A DNA stretch of 64,000 nt from Amycolatopsis keratiniphila subsp. keratiniphila (GCF_001620365.2 NZ_LQMT02000032.1:334362-398361), one strand, 5' to 3'; numbered from the stretch's first letter, positions 8,437 through 17,120 are shown. Numbers and translations are program-made. The notes: generated by a model not told the origin, from the letters alone.

Positions 8437-9615
8437 GTGCCCACGTTCGTCCCGCGCCTGAACCACCTCGCCGAATGGAAACAGGACCTCGTCATCGCCT
8501 TCGGCACCTGGGTCCTCGGCGTGCTGGTCTACCTCAGCGGGATGCACGTGCTGCTCAACGGCAAGGACGACACGCCACTGTGGATCCGGCTGACCGAGCT
8601 GACCGTGTTGTGCCTCCTGCAACTACTGCGCCGCAAGGTCCCTTTAGGACTGCTGTGCGGGCTCATCGTCCTCGCCGTGGACATCGTGTTCGGTCCCTCG
8701 CTGCCGATCTTCGTCATCTTCACCGACTTCCTCTACGCGACGACGCTGTACGGCTCACGACGGGTCAGCCGGGTGATGATCGGCGTCGTCGCGGTCGGGA
8801 CGCTCGCGGCGGTCTGCCTGGCGCTCCTCTTCTCCGCGCAGTGGCGTACGGCGATCCTCGTCGCGTTCGCGTTCCTGCCGTTCCTGGTCACCCCGGTGTG
8901 GTGGGCGGCCAACGTCCGTCAGCAGCGGGACATCGCCCACAACGAGCGGGCGAACGCGGTCCAACTGGCCACGATCGGCGAACTGGACCGGAAGGCCGCC
9001 GTGGCCGGGGAACGGTCGAAGATGGCGCGGGATCTGCACGACGTCATCGCCGGGCATCTCTCGGCGATCGCGATCCAGTCCGAAGCCGCGCTGTCGATGG
9101 CCACCGCCGACCCGAAGCTGTCCAGGAAGGTGCTGGAATCGGTGCGGGAGAACAGTGTCAGCGCACTGGAGGAGATGCGCGCGATGATCGGGCTGCTGCG
9201 CGCGGACACCGAGATCGAGCCGACCGCGCCCGCCCGGCTGGCCGAACTGTCCAAACTGGTCGAATCGGCGCGGGCGAGCGGGCTGGCGGTCGAGCTCGGC
9301 GCGGTGCCGGACCCGTCCGCCGACCTGCCGGCCGCGGTCGACCTGACCGCGTACCGGATCGCGCAGGAGGCGCTGACCAACGCGATGAAACACGCTCCCG
9401 GCGGGCGGGCCGTCCTCGACGTCCGGTCGAGCGGCGGCATACTCACCGTCGAGGTGCGCAACGATCTTCAGCCGGGCCGTCCCGGCGACGGCGGGACCGG
9501 CCTCGGCCTGCTGAACATGCGGGAACGCGCCGCCGCGGTGGGCGGCACCTTCACCGCCGGGCCGTCCGGCGGTCGCTGGCTGGTCCGCGCCGAACTGCCT
9601 CTGGAGGGGTCTTGA
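8437..9615 (+). CDS. Sensor histidine kinase, NarL-system type (HisKA_3)
   Basis: Membrane sensor kinase of a two-component pair, 392 aa. Residues 1-155 carry four to five membrane helices and no large extracellular domain. The dimerisation/phosphoacceptor helix reads MARDLHDVIAGHLSAIAIQS with the phosphorylated His in LHD. The ATP-binding domain follows, with the N box in AYRIAQEALTNAMKHA and a G box in GGTGLGLLNMRERAAAVGG. The order and motifs fit the DesK/NarX-like kinases of Actinobacteria. GTG 8437 was chosen after a gggatgga ribosome site; GTG 8413 is also in frame. It overlaps the regulator gene by 4 nt. The signal is unknown. Confidence 0.9.
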   Translation: MPTFVPRLNHLAEWKQDLVIAFGTWVLGVLVYLSGMHVLLNGKDDTPLWIRLTELTVLCLLQLLRRKVPLGLLCGLIVLAVDIVFGPSLPIFVIFTDFLYATTLYGSRRVSRVMIGVVAVGTLAAVCLALLFSAQWRTAILVAFAFLPFLVTPVWWAANVRQQRDIAHNERANAVQLATIGELDRKAAVAGERSKMARDLHDVIAGHLSAIAIQSEAALSMATADPKLSRKVLESVRENSVSALEEMRAMIGLLRADTEIEPTAPARLAELSKLVESARASGLAVELGAVPDPSADLPAAVDLTAYRIAQEALTNAMKHAPGGRAVLDVRSSGGILTVEVRNDLQPGRPGDGGTGLGLLNMRERAAAVGGTFTAGPSGGRWLVRAELPLEGS

Positions 9616-10274
9616 GCGACGGGAACATCAGGGTGCTGGTCGCCGACGACCACGGCGCGATCCGGGCCGGGCTGATGATGATCCTCGGCAACGCCGAGGG
9701 CATCGAGGTGGTCGGCGAGGCCGCGGACGGCGCCATCGCCGTCCGCCAGGCGAAGGCGCTGAAGCCGGACGTCGTGCTGATGGACGTGCGGATGCCCGGG
9801 GTCGACGGCATCGCGGCCACCCGGGAACTGACCGCCGAAGGACTGTGCGAGGTCCTCGTGCTCACCACCTTCGATCTCGACGAATACGTCCACGCCGCGC
9901 TGCGGGCGGGCGCGGCCGGGTTCCTGCTGAAGTCGGTGGAGGCGTCACGGCTGATCGAGGCGGTGAAACTGGTCGCGGCGGGCGAAGGAGTGCTCGCGCC
10001 GCAGGTCACGCGGAAGCTGATCGCCGCGTTCGCCGCCGGGACCCGTGAACCTGCCGCCGTCCCCGCAGGGCTCGAAGACCTGACCGAACGCGAACGCGAG
10101 GTGCTGGCGTGCCTGGGCGGCGGCCTGTCCAACGCGCAGATCGGCACGCGGCTGCACATCGGCGAGACCACGGTGAAGACACACGTCTCCCGGGTGCTGA
10201 CGAAACTGGGGCTGCGGTCACGCGTGCAGGCGGCGATCCTGGCGCAGGAGAACGGTGTCTTACTGGAGGAGTGA
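9612..10274 (+). CDS. NarL/LuxR-type response regulator
   Basis: DNA-binding partner of the kinase just upstream, 220 aa. The receiver domain has the acidic pair ADDH (about residue 12), the phosphorylated Asp in DVVLMDVRMPG, the Thr in VLTTFD and the Lys in GFLLKSVE. A LuxR-type helix-turn-helix lies at about residues 155-215 (LTEREREVLACLGGGLSNAQIG, then TVKTHVSRVLTKLGLRSRVQ). The start is a TTG that overlaps the kinase stop (TTGA, 9612-9615), supported by the ggaggggt site just before it. Targets are unknown. Confidence 0.92.
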   Translation: MSDGNIRVLVADDHGAIRAGLMMILGNAEGIEVVGEAADGAIAVRQAKALKPDVVLMDVRMPGVDGIAATRELTAEGLCEVLVLTTFDLDEYVHAALRAGAAGFLLKSVEASRLIEAVKLVAAGEGVLAPQVTRKLIAAFAAGTREPAAVPAGLEDLTEREREVLACLGGGLSNAQIGTRLHIGETTVKTHVSRVLTKLGLRSRVQAAILAQENGVLLEE

Positions 10275-10300
10275 ACTCCCACCACGACTGTCGCGCGTGG

Positions 10301-10348
10301 GCTGAAGGCTCCCTTCACCGCGTCTGATGCGGCGAAAGCTCCCTTCGC
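10301..10348. repeat. Paired short hairpins with gaaggctccctt units
   Basis: Two similar 15-bp palindromic units (10303-10317 and 10333-10347) flank an inverted ccgc/gcgg pair, just after the response regulator. They are related to the gtgaaggcc elements at 27577 and 63926 and probably act as a transcription end. No T tract. Confidence 0.4.
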
Positions 10349-10411
10349 CTCCGCCGGGTACCGATCCCACCGATCTGCGAGGTGGACGGCGATCTTCTAG
10401 CGTGACCCTTC

Positions 10412-11869
10412 ATGCGGCGAACTCTGGACGTGGACGAGGTCCTGAAACGGCAGGATTCCGGTGAGCTGAAACGCCGCCTGCACGGGCGCGACCTGATCGG
10501 GTTCGGGGTCGGCATCATCATCGGCACCGGCATCTTCACCCTCGCCGGGGTCGAGGCGAAGACCCACGCGGGCCCGTCGGTGACGCTGTCGTTCGTGCTC
10601 GGCGCCGTCGTGGCCGGGATGGCCGCCCTCTGTTACGCCGAACTCGCCTCCAGCGTGCCGACGGCCGGAAGCGCCTACACCTACGCCTTCGCCACCCTCG
10701 GCGAGACCTTCGCCTGGATCATCGGCTGGGACCTGCTGCTCGAATTCGCCCTCGGCGCGGCCGTCGTGTCCCGCGGCTGGTCCGGCTATCTCGCGAATCT
10801 GATGGGGCTCTCCCCCGACTGGTTCGGCGAAGACGCGAAGGTCAACATAGGCGCGGTCGTGATCATCGCCGTGCTGACCGTGATCGCCGTCCTCGGCATC
10901 AAGGAGTCGGCGCGGGTGACGAATCTGCTCGTGCTGGTCAAGGTCGCGGTGTGCGTGCTGATCCTCGCGGTCGGCGTGTTCTACATCCGCGGCGAGAACC
11001 TCACCCCGTTCATCCCGGCCGCGCAGCCGCCGACGGAGACCGCCGGGACACTGCATCAGCCGATCGTGCAAGCCGCGCTCGGGCTCGAACAGTCCGTCTA
11101 CGGCATCGCCGGGATGGTGACCGCCGCGGCCGTCGTCTTCTTCGCCTACACCGGTTTCGAGGCGCTCGCCAACCTCGGCGAGGAGACCGTGAACCCGAAA
11201 CGCGATCTGCGGGTCGGCATCCTCGGCGCGCTCGGCGTCTGCGCGCTGCTCTACATCGGCGTCTCGCTGGTGCTGACCGGGATGGTCCCGTTCGCCGAGA
11301 TCGACGCGGGCGCCCCGCTCGCCGACGCCTTCGACCGGGTCGGCCAGCACTGGGTGGGCGCGCTGATCTCGCTCGGCGCCGTCACCGGGCTGACGTCGGT
11401 GATGATGGTGGAGCTGGTGACGATCGGCCGGATCGGCTTCGCGATGGGCCGCGACGGGCTGCTGCCGAAGAAGTTCGGCACGGCGCATCCGCGCTGGGGC
11501 ACCCCGCACCGGATGACCATCGCCGGCGCGGTGCTGATCGCGGCGCTGGCCGCGTTCGTCCCGATCTCCGAACTCGCCGACATGGTCAGCATCGGCGCCC
11601 TCTCGGCGATGATCATCGTCGCGCTGGCCGTCCCGGTGCTGCGCAAACGGCGGCCGGACCTGGAGCGCCCGTTCACCGTGCCGTTCTCGCCGTATCTGCC
11701 CATCGTGGCGGCGCTGGCGTGCTTCTACCTGATGCTGAACCTCGACGTGATGACGTGGCTGCGGTTCGCCGCGTGGCTGGGCCTCGGCATGCTGATCTAT
11801 CTCTTCTACGGGCGCAAACATTCCCGCTTCGCGAAGGACGAGCTCAGCTCCACAGACCGGCCGTCGTGA
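10412..11869 (+). CDS. APC-superfamily amino acid permease
   Basis: Cytoplasmic-membrane amino acid transporter of 485 aa with about 12 helices. It closely matches cationic amino acid transporter (CAT/YfnA-like) members. The diagnostic unwound helix 1 reads GFGVGIIIGTGIFTLAGV (about residues 31-48), followed by GPSVTLSFVLGAVVAGMAAL and AELASSVPTAGSAYTYAF; helix 6 has FFAYTGFEALANLGEETVNP. These residues shape the substrate and proton/sodium site in the family. The precise amino acid is not readable. Its 3' end overlaps the convergent downstream gene by 26 bp. No regulator is adjacent apart from the two-component pair upstream, a link that is only positional. Confidence 0.9.
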   Translation: MRRTLDVDEVLKRQDSGELKRRLHGRDLIGFGVGIIIGTGIFTLAGVEAKTHAGPSVTLSFVLGAVVAGMAALCYAELASSVPTAGSAYTYAFATLGETFAWIIGWDLLLEFALGAAVVSRGWSGYLANLMGLSPDWFGEDAKVNIGAVVIIAVLTVIAVLGIKESARVTNLLVLVKVAVCVLILAVGVFYIRGENLTPFIPAAQPPTETAGTLHQPIVQAALGLEQSVYGIAGMVTAAAVVFFAYTGFEALANLGEETVNPKRDLRVGILGALGVCALLYIGVSLVLTGMVPFAEIDAGAPLADAFDRVGQHWVGALISLGAVTGLTSVMMVELVTIGRIGFAMGRDGLLPKKFGTAHPRWGTPHRMTIAGAVLIAALAAFVPISELADMVSIGALSAMIIVALAVPVLRKRRPDLERPFTVPFSPYLPIVAALACFYLMLNLDVMTWLRFAAWLGLGMLIYLFYGRKHSRFAKDELSSTDRPS

Positions 11870-12512
11870 TCGCGGCGACGGCGGCCTCGGTGTCGCCATC
11901 GTCCACCACGACCAGCATCCGCTTCAGCGCCGCGGCCATCCATTCCACCGGCTGGTCGTGCAAACCGTTGTCCCCCAACGACGGATAACCGTCCATAATG
12001 GACACCAAGGTGCCCTCGGCACCGATCCGCATCCCGGCGGCCAGCACGTGATGCCCGGCGGGCGGACGCCAGCGTGACGACCACAGCGGCGGGATCCCGG
12101 TGTCGAGATAGTCGAGCAGTGCTCGCGCCGGGGTGTCGTGCGCGCCGAATTCGCCCGCGTCGACCTCCGCGATCAACGCGACCCTCGGCAGCCGCCACAG
12201 CGCCGCCAGGAGCATGAACAACGAATGCGGAGCCCAGTTCCCGGTGGCGGGCACGGCGACGAGCCGCCCGCCCGACAGCGTTTCGATCGCCCGCGCGAGG
12301 CCTTCGTACTTGGTGCCCGCCAGCGCCGCGACCTCGTCCTGGCCCGCGACGTCGAAACCCGCCGCGCGGAGGGCGGCCAGCGCGGTGAACGGCCCGGCCA
12401 GCCCGTCCCGCTGCGGCAGTTCGGCCCGTGCGACGGCGACGAGGTGCTCGCCCCCTGGCAGCCAGCGGCGATCGGACAGCCCCGTCCGGTCGCCGTCGAT
12501 TCCGGACGACAT
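11844..12512 (-). CDS. Conserved protein of unknown function
   Basis: Soluble 222-aa protein that I do not recognise. Visible features are a Gly-Asn-Trp-Ala-Pro-His segment (ATGNWAPHSLFMLLAALWRL) and a later AGHHVLAAGMRIGAEG; neither fits an enzyme motif I know, although the overall look recalls papain-like or C39-like folds. I chose ATG 12512 because it overlaps the stop of the acetyltransferase gene upstream by 1 nt, the usual coupling here. The longer frame to 12620 would lie inside that gene. It is probably co-transcribed with the GNAT gene. Confidence 0.6.
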   Translation of the reverse strand: MSSGIDGDRTGLSDRRWLPGGEHLVAVARAELPQRDGLAGPFTALAALRAAGFDVAGQDEVAALAGTKYEGLARAIETLSGGRLVAVPATGNWAPHSLFMLLAALWRLPRVALIAEVDAGEFGAHDTPARALLDYLDTGIPPLWSSRWRPPAGHHVLAAGMRIGAEGTLVSIMDGYPSLGDNGLHDQPVEWMAAALKRMLVVVDDGDTEAAVAAITTAGLWS

Positions 12513-12928
12513 CAGTCTTCGAACGTCCACGACTGCATGATGAACGGCCCGTCGTTCGACGCACCGGCCGAGGTGTAGGTCGCCAGCGCGGCCTTGTTGT
12601 CCGTTTCGACCCCGACCCACATCCCTCGGCAGCCGCGCTCCCGCGCGATACCGGCCAGCGCGTCGACGAGGTCGCGGCCGATCCCGCGCCGCTGGTAGTC
12701 CGGGCTGACGTCGAGTTCGTTGAGGAACATCTCGGTGCCCTTGTCCGGATGCGTCACCTCGGTACCGGTGATCATCCCCGCGGGTTCGCCGTCCTCGTAG
12801 GCGATGAGGAGGTGGTTCTCCTCCCCCGCGAGGAACTTCTCGGACGCCTCCCGTTGCGCGGGGCCGTCGAACAGATGCTGAGCGGCGACGACCTCCTCGA
12901 CGGTGCCCGCCCGCCGGATCTCGGCCAC
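12512..12928 (-). CDS. GNAT-family N-acetyltransferase
   Basis: Acetyl-CoA-dependent acyltransferase of 138 aa. The acetyl-CoA pyrophosphate loop reads LDVSPDYQRRGIGRDLVDAL (motif A, about residues 72-91), preceded by AGMITGTEV and followed by VGVETDNKAALATYTSAG. The layout resembles small aminoglycoside 6'-acetyltransferase-like GNATs, but no substrate can be assigned. The start GTG 12928 follows a clean gggagga site; the upstream extension of the frame to 12997 lacks one. It is first gene of a two-gene operon with the unknown 222-aa protein. Confidence 0.85.
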   Translation of the reverse strand: MAEIRRAGTVEEVVAAQHLFDGPAQREASEKFLAGEENHLLIAYEDGEPAGMITGTEVTHPDKGTEMFLNELDVSPDYQRRGIGRDLVDALAGIARERGCRGMWVGVETDNKAALATYTSAGASNDGPFIMQSWTFED

Positions 12929-12974
12929 GTGTCCTCCCGGTGCTGAAAGCGCCACAGACCGCTCAGTATCCCGC

Positions 12975-13844
12975 TCAGAGGGGCGCCGAGTCATCACGTT
13001 TCCCCGGAGAGCGCAGCGCCACCCCGGCGACGACGGCCAGCGTGCCGAGTGCCTCGGGCAGGGCCGGGACCTGACGGAGCCAGAGGAAGCCGATCACCCC
13101 CGCCGTGACCGGCAGCAACGCGAGCAGCAGCGCGAACCGCGCCTGCCCGGCCTTGCGCAGGACCACTTGGTCGAGCGCGTACGGCACGACGGTCGAGAGC
13201 ACGCCCACCCCGACACCGAGCAGCAGCAAACGTGGCGAACCCCACACCGCCCCGGTGCCGAGCGCCAGCGGCGACAGCACCACGGTGCCGACCGCGAAGC
13301 CGACGGCCAGCCCGTCGATCCCGTTCCCGCCGACCGCGACGCGCTTCCCGAGCAGGATGTACCCGGCCCAGGCGGCTGCCGCGCCAAGGGCGAACAGCAC
13401 GCCGAGCAGGCTGCCTTCGAGCCGGACGTCCGCGATGGCGACCACCCCGGCCGCCACCAGCAGCAGCGCGAGGACGTCGCGACGGGTCCGCGAGCCGAAC
13501 GCGGCGACCACCACGGGCCCGGCGAACTCGAGGGCGACCGCGGTGCCCAGCGGCAGCCGCGCGATCGCCTCGTAGAAGAGCACGTTCATCCCGGCGGTCA
13601 CGACACCGAAGGCGCCCGCGAGCAGGAACGTGCGGCCGGTCCACGCGGAGCGGGGTGGCCTGCGCCACGCGAGGAGGACCACCGCCGCCCCGAGACAGCG
13701 GAGCCAGGCCACCCCCGCGGGGGAGGCGACCGAAAAGAGACCTACGGCGACGGCCGCACCGGCGTACATCGAAATTCCGCTGAGAACGAACAAGACCGGC
13801 GCAGGCACGCTCGCGACACGGTTCCGGACGACTGCGATTCCCAC
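12975..13844 (-). CDS. EamA/DMT-family exporter, RhtA-like
   Basis: Ten-helix membrane transporter of 289 aa from the drug/metabolite superfamily. It has two EamA repeats (about residues 15-135 and 145-275). The sequence GISMYAGAAVAVGLF with SPAGVAWLRCLGAAVVLL, and later YILLGKRV and VLSTVVPYALDQVVLRK, is typical of the threonine/homoserine exporter RhtA. Likely role: export of amino acids or analogues. GTG 13844 has a gcagggg site in front. The gene ends 46 bp before the GNAT start on the same strand, so it might head that operon. Confidence 0.85.
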   Translation of the reverse strand: MGIAVVRNRVASVPAPVLFVLSGISMYAGAAVAVGLFSVASPAGVAWLRCLGAAVVLLAWRRPPRSAWTGRTFLLAGAFGVVTAGMNVLFYEAIARLPLGTAVALEFAGPVVVAAFGSRTRRDVLALLLVAAGVVAIADVRLEGSLLGVLFALGAAAAWAGYILLGKRVAVGGNGIDGLAVGFAVGTVVLSPLALGTGAVWGSPRLLLLGVGVGVLSTVVPYALDQVVLRKAGQARFALLLALLPVTAGVIGFLWLRQVPALPEALGTLAVVAGVALRSPGKRDDSAPL

Positions 13845-14108
13845 CCCTGCATGGTGCCTGACATGGGAAAAGAGCCTTCGGCGGGGAGTCTTCTCCCACG
13901 TTGCGTGATTACGCTACGGCATCCGAGGTAATTACCAGTGACAAATGAGACACCCGCACGGGAACACTTGCGGGCCGCCAAACGTCTGGAAGAGTGGAAG
14001 CACGAACACGGCGGGGCCGGGAACGAACGTTGCCGGCATCAGTGCCGAAGTGGTCGTAGCTGGATCGATGGCACCGGGCCACCGGTGCCGGGACGGAGGG
14101 AGACTCCA

Positions 14109-14288
14109 ATGACTTCACCGACGCTCACCCGCCCCGAACTGACCGCTGCCGACCGATGCGACCGGTGTGGAGCTGCAGCCCAGGTTCGAGCCATTCTCAG
14201 CACCGGTGGCGAGTTGCTCTTCTGTGGTCACCACGCCCGCGCACACGAGACGAAGCTCAAGGAAATGTCCGCGGACATTCAGCGGTAA
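14109..14288 (+). CDS. DUF7455-type small zinc-ribbon-like protein
   Basis: Product of 59 aa with two pairs of possible metal ligands: CDRCG (residues 17-21) and CGHH (39-42). It matches the short actinobacterial DUF7455 proteins found near principal sigma genes. A strong ggaggga site lies 7 nt before the ATG. It is followed directly by an intrinsic terminator, so it is likely a separate short transcript. The 264-bp region upstream holds a 10-bp palindrome (ggtaattacc, 13927-13936) and nothing else I can support. Function unknown; a nucleic-acid or sigma-associated role is only a guess. Confidence 0.82.
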   Translation: MTSPTLTRPELTAADRCDRCGAAAQVRAILSTGGELLFCGHHARAHETKLKEMSADIQR

Positions 14289-14308
14289 CCCACCAGTCCA
14301 CGACCACC

Positions 14309-14355
14309 GGCGGCCGGCTACTCCCCTCGGGGAGAGAGCCGGCCGCCCTGTTTTT
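14309..14355 (+). terminator. Intrinsic terminator after the DUF7455 gene
   Basis: Arms ggcggccggct (14309-14319) and agccggccgcc (14337-14347) enclose an inner ctcccc/ggggag helix and are followed by ctgttttt. The T tract overlaps the start of the next promoter region. Confidence 0.88.
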
Positions 14356-14359
14356 GTCG

Positions 14360-14394
14360 TTCAAAAACATACAGACAGCATGTATGTTGGTTCC
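14360..14394 (+). promoter_or_regulatory. Leaderless promoter with TetR-type operator
   Basis: Candidate -35 ttcaaa (14360-14365) and -10 tatgtt (14383-14388) are 17 bp apart, and the ATG of the hydrolase gene begins 7 nt after the -10, which implies a leaderless message. A 21-bp palindrome with 7-bp arms (acataca and tgtatgt, 14367-14387) fills the spacer and overlaps the -10. It has the form of TetR-family operators and is the probable target of the regulator encoded by the second gene. Confidence 0.75.
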
Positions 14395-15258
14395 ATGACG
14401 ACCAGCGACCTCCTCGGCGAAGCCCACGTGGTGGATCTCGGCGACGCCCGCATCCGCTATCGCGACCGTGGCGACGGCCCTCCCGTGGTCTTCGTGCACG
14501 GCCTGCTGACCAACGGCCTGCTCTGGCGCAAGGTGGCGCCCGCGGTGGCCGACGCCGGCTTCCGCTGCCTGACCCCGGACTGGCCGCTGGGTTCGCACGA
14601 GATCCCGGTCCCGAACGCCGAGCTGAGCCCGCCCGGGGTCGCGGCGCTCATCGCGCGGTTCCTCGAAACCCTCGACCTGACCGACGTCACCGTGGTCGCG
14701 AACGACACGGGCGGCGCGCTGACGCAACTGCTCATGACCACGAACCCGGAGCGGGTGGGCCGGGTCGTGCTCACCCCGTCGGACTGCTTCGAGCGCTTCC
14801 TGCCGCCTTTGTTCGCGGGGCTGAGCCCGCTGGCGCGGATCCCCGGCGGCGTCGGGCTGGTGACCGCGGCGCTGCGCCGGCGGTGGCTCCTGAAGGCGAC
14901 GGACTTCCTCTGGCTGGCCAAGCACCCGGTCCCGGACCACATCCTCGACGCGTACCTGCTGCCCAGCCGCCGGAGCGCGGAGATCCGCGACGATCTGCGC
15001 CGGTTCATGGCGAGCGTCCACAATCGCTACACCCTGACCGCCGCCGAGCGGCTGCCCGCGTTCACCAAGCCCGTGCTGCTGGCCTGGGCGCCCGAAGACC
15101 GGCACTTCCCGTTGCGGGTGGGCCGCAAGCTCGCCGGGGTCCTGCCGAACGCCGAACTGAAGACGATCGAGGACTCCTACGCCTTCGTGCCGGAGGACCA
15201 GCCGGAGCGGCTGAGCGGCATGATGGTGGAATTCCTGCGTGCCCACGCCACGACGTAG
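14395..15258 (+). CDS. Alpha/beta-fold hydrolase
   Basis: Cytoplasmic hydrolase of 287 aa. The oxyanion region VVFVHGLLTNGLLWRKV (about residues 35-51) is clear. The nucleophile elbow reads VVANDTGG (about residues 98-105), with Asp at the nucleophile position as in haloalkane dehalogenase and epoxide hydrolase-like members rather than Ser. The acid is probably in LLAWAPEDRHFP; the usual catalytic His near the C-terminus is not obvious (EDSYAFVPEDQPE), so activity is uncertain. It starts at a leaderless ATG under a TetR operator and overlaps the regulator gene by 20 bp. Detoxification of a TetR ligand is a reasonable inference. Confidence 0.82.
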   Translation: MTTSDLLGEAHVVDLGDARIRYRDRGDGPPVVFVHGLLTNGLLWRKVAPAVADAGFRCLTPDWPLGSHEIPVPNAELSPPGVAALIARFLETLDLTDVTVVANDTGGALTQLLMTTNPERVGRVVLTPSDCFERFLPPLFAGLSPLARIPGGVGLVTAALRRRWLLKATDFLWLAKHPVPDHILDAYLLPSRRSAEIRDDLRRFMASVHNRYTLTAAERLPAFTKPVLLAWAPEDRHFPLRVGRKLAGVLPNAELKTIEDSYAFVPEDQPERLSGMMVEFLRAHATT

Positions 15259-15844
15259 CCAGACCGAACGCTCGCAGTCGACGCAGGCCGCGTTGATCAC
15301 GGCGGCGCGGACGCTGTTCGCCGAGCAGGGTTACGCCGCCGTGCCCGCCGACGAGATCGTCCGGGCGGCGGGTGTCACCCGCGGCGCGCTGTACCACCAC
15401 TTCGGTGACAAACAGGGGCTGTTCCGTGCCGTGATCGAGCAGATCGAAACGGAGATCACCGAGGATCTGCAGACCGTCCTGGGCGCCGCGGGCGACCCGT
15501 GGACGGGGGCGCTCGGGGTGCTGAGCCGGTTCCTCGACCTGTGCCTGCGGCCCGAGGTGGTGCGGATCGCGCTCACGGACGCCGTCTCCGTCCTCGGCTG
15601 GCAGGAATGGCGGGAGCTGGAGAACCGGTACGGGCTGGGCCTGATCACGGAGATCCTGGAGTCCGCCGCGGCGGACGGGCTGCTGATCGACGCGCCGATC
15701 CCGGAGCTGGCGCAACTGGTGCTGAGCGCCTGCGCGGAGGCGGCGCTGATGATCGCGCACGCTGAAGACCGCGAAGCCGCGAAGGAGAAGTCCCTGGCCG
15801 CGCTGGTGGCCCTGCTGTCCGGCCTCGTGAAGCAGCCGGGCTAG
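15239..15844 (+). CDS. TetR-family transcriptional regulator
   Basis: One-component repressor of 201 aa. The N-terminal DNA-binding domain (residues 10-58) has the helix-turn-helix VPADEIVRAAGVTRGALYHHFGDKQGLF, typical of the family; the rest is the helical ligand domain. It starts inside the end of the hydrolase gene (GTG 15239). It very likely binds the 14367-14387 palindrome and so controls its own operon. The ligand is unknown but is probably a hydrolase substrate or product. The gene ends 16 bp before a family A palindrome. Confidence 0.92.
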   Translation: MPTPRRSQTERSQSTQAALITAARTLFAEQGYAAVPADEIVRAAGVTRGALYHHFGDKQGLFRAVIEQIETEITEDLQTVLGAAGDPWTGALGVLSRFLDLCLRPEVVRIALTDAVSVLGWQEWRELENRYGLGLITEILESAAADGLLIDAPIPELAQLVLSACAEAALMIAHAEDREAAKEKSLAALVALLSGLVKQPG

Positions 15845-15860
15845 TCCTCCGGTCACCAAC

Positions 15861-15913
15861 GCCATGAACGGTCCGTTCCTTGCAAAATTTGCAAGGAACG
15901 GACCGTTCATGGC
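15861..15913. repeat. Family A intergenic palindrome, copy 1
   Basis: Perfect 53-bp palindrome (26-bp arms, one central base) between convergent tetR and ROK genes. The core arm is gaacggtccgttccttgcaa. Either strand can be read as MNGPFLAKFARNGPFM without a stop. There is no T tract. Other copies are at 32271, 39356 and 48117. Confidence 0.95.
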
Positions 15914-15927
15914 ACGCGAGTGTGGCC

Positions 15928-17109
15928 TCAGACGGTGTCCAAAATCATCTCGAACGCAGCCTCGGCCGCACCCAGCAGCTTCACGTCCGCCCCGAGCGCC
16001 GAGCTCACGATCTGCGTCCCGCCCACGGCCCGGCTGACCAGGCTCCGCCGCCGGACCTCGGCCGCCACCGACTTCACGACCGAATCGGGCAGCACGGTGA
16101 GCAGATCGCCCAGCACAACCAGCTGCGGGCCGAGCAGGTTGACCACGTTCACCAGGCCCAGCGTCAGCCATTCCGCGAACTCCGACAGCCGCTCCTCGGC
16201 CGCGTGCGGATCCCGGCCCAGCTCGCGCAGCTCGAACAGGATCGCCCCGCGCGGGGTGTCCTCGGGCAGCTCGAGGGCGCGGCACAGCGCCGCCTCGCCG
16301 ACCTCGGTCTCCCAGCAGCCACTGGACCCGCAGTAGCAGGGACGGCCGCCCGGCCGGATCGCCATGTGCCCGATCTCGCCGACGTAGCCCGCGCCGCCGC
16401 GCAGCGACGAGCCGTCCGCGATGATCCCTCCCCCGACACCGACGTCGGCGGAGACGTACACGGCGTCCGACGAGCCCCGCGCGGCGCCGCGCAGGTGTTC
16501 GGCGATGGCGCCCAGTTCGGCGTCGTTGCCGACCAGGACGGGAATGCGCAGCACACCGCCGAGCCGTTCCCCGAGCGCCACATCGGTCCAGCGCAGGTTG
16601 GGCGCCTCGTGGACGTGCCCGTCGGCCCGGCGGACGACGCCGGGCACGGACACGCCCGCGGCGATCGGCTGGACACCCAGGTCACCCGCCAGGACGGTGG
16701 TCGACTCGATCACGTGCGTGATCACCTCGTCGGCCTCCCGCGTCCGGCCGTGCAGGTTCCAGCTGTTTCGCCCGAGGATCTGGCCGCCGAACCCGACGAG
16801 CGCGATCGCCACGTGTTCGACCTGGAGATCGACCGCGAGCACCACCGCCGCGTGCGGCTGCGGCAGGACCAGGAGCGAGGGGCGGCCGGCCCCTCGTCCC
16901 GGCCTCGGGACCCGCTCCTCGACGACCCCGGCTTCCGCGAGGCCGTCGACGAGGGTCTTGATGGTGCTGCGGTTGAGCCCCAGCTCGGTGGCCAGCGTCG
17001 CCCGGGTGCTCGGGCCGCTGACGTGCAGCAACCGGAGCAAGGTCGTGCGGTTGTGCCTGCGCACCTCGTCTGGTCGTGCAACGGGTGTGCTGGTCACGGG
17101 CTTCATCAT
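15928..17109 (-). CDS. ROK-family transcriptional repressor, XylR-like
   Basis: Sugar-responsive regulator of 393 aa. An N-terminal winged helix (about residues 30-75, ATLATELGLNRSTIKTLVDG) binds DNA, and the C-terminal ROK sugar-kinase-like domain senses a sugar. The ROK zinc motif is intact (CYCGSSGCWE, about residues 259-268), as is the glycine-rich DVGVGGGIIADG. It is the last gene of the xylF-xylG-xylH operon, 11 bp after xylH, which fits a xylose repressor. Its probable operator is the 27-bp inverted repeat in front of xylF. Two adjacent ATGs (17109 and 17106) could start it. NagC/Mlc-like regulators for other sugars are an alternative. Confidence 0.88.
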   Translation of the reverse strand: MMKPVTSTPVARPDEVRRHNRTTLLRLLHVSGPSTRATLATELGLNRSTIKTLVDGLAEAGVVEERVPRPGRGAGRPSLLVLPQPHAAVVLAVDLQVEHVAIALVGFGGQILGRNSWNLHGRTREADEVITHVIESTTVLAGDLGVQPIAAGVSVPGVVRRADGHVHEAPNLRWTDVALGERLGGVLRIPVLVGNDAELGAIAEHLRGAARGSSDAVYVSADVGVGGGIIADGSSLRGGAGYVGEIGHMAIRPGGRPCYCGSSGCWETEVGEAALCRALELPEDTPRGAILFELRELGRDPHAAEERLSEFAEWLTLGLVNVVNLLGPQLVVLGDLLTVLPDSVVKSVAAEVRRRSLVSRAVGGTQIVSSALGADVKLLGAAEAAFEMILDTV

Positions 17110-17120
17110 TCCATGCGGAC

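Noticed and set aside
8406..10274. 622-aa open frame through the kinase and regulator genes
   Set aside because: Its first part is the shifted frame of the kinase gene; only the regulator from TTG 9612 is real.
15861..15913. Small protein MNGPFLAKFARNGPFM encoded by the family A palindromes
   Set aside because: Readable on both strands only because of the palindrome; no ribosome site, and the same peptide appears in every copy and frame context.
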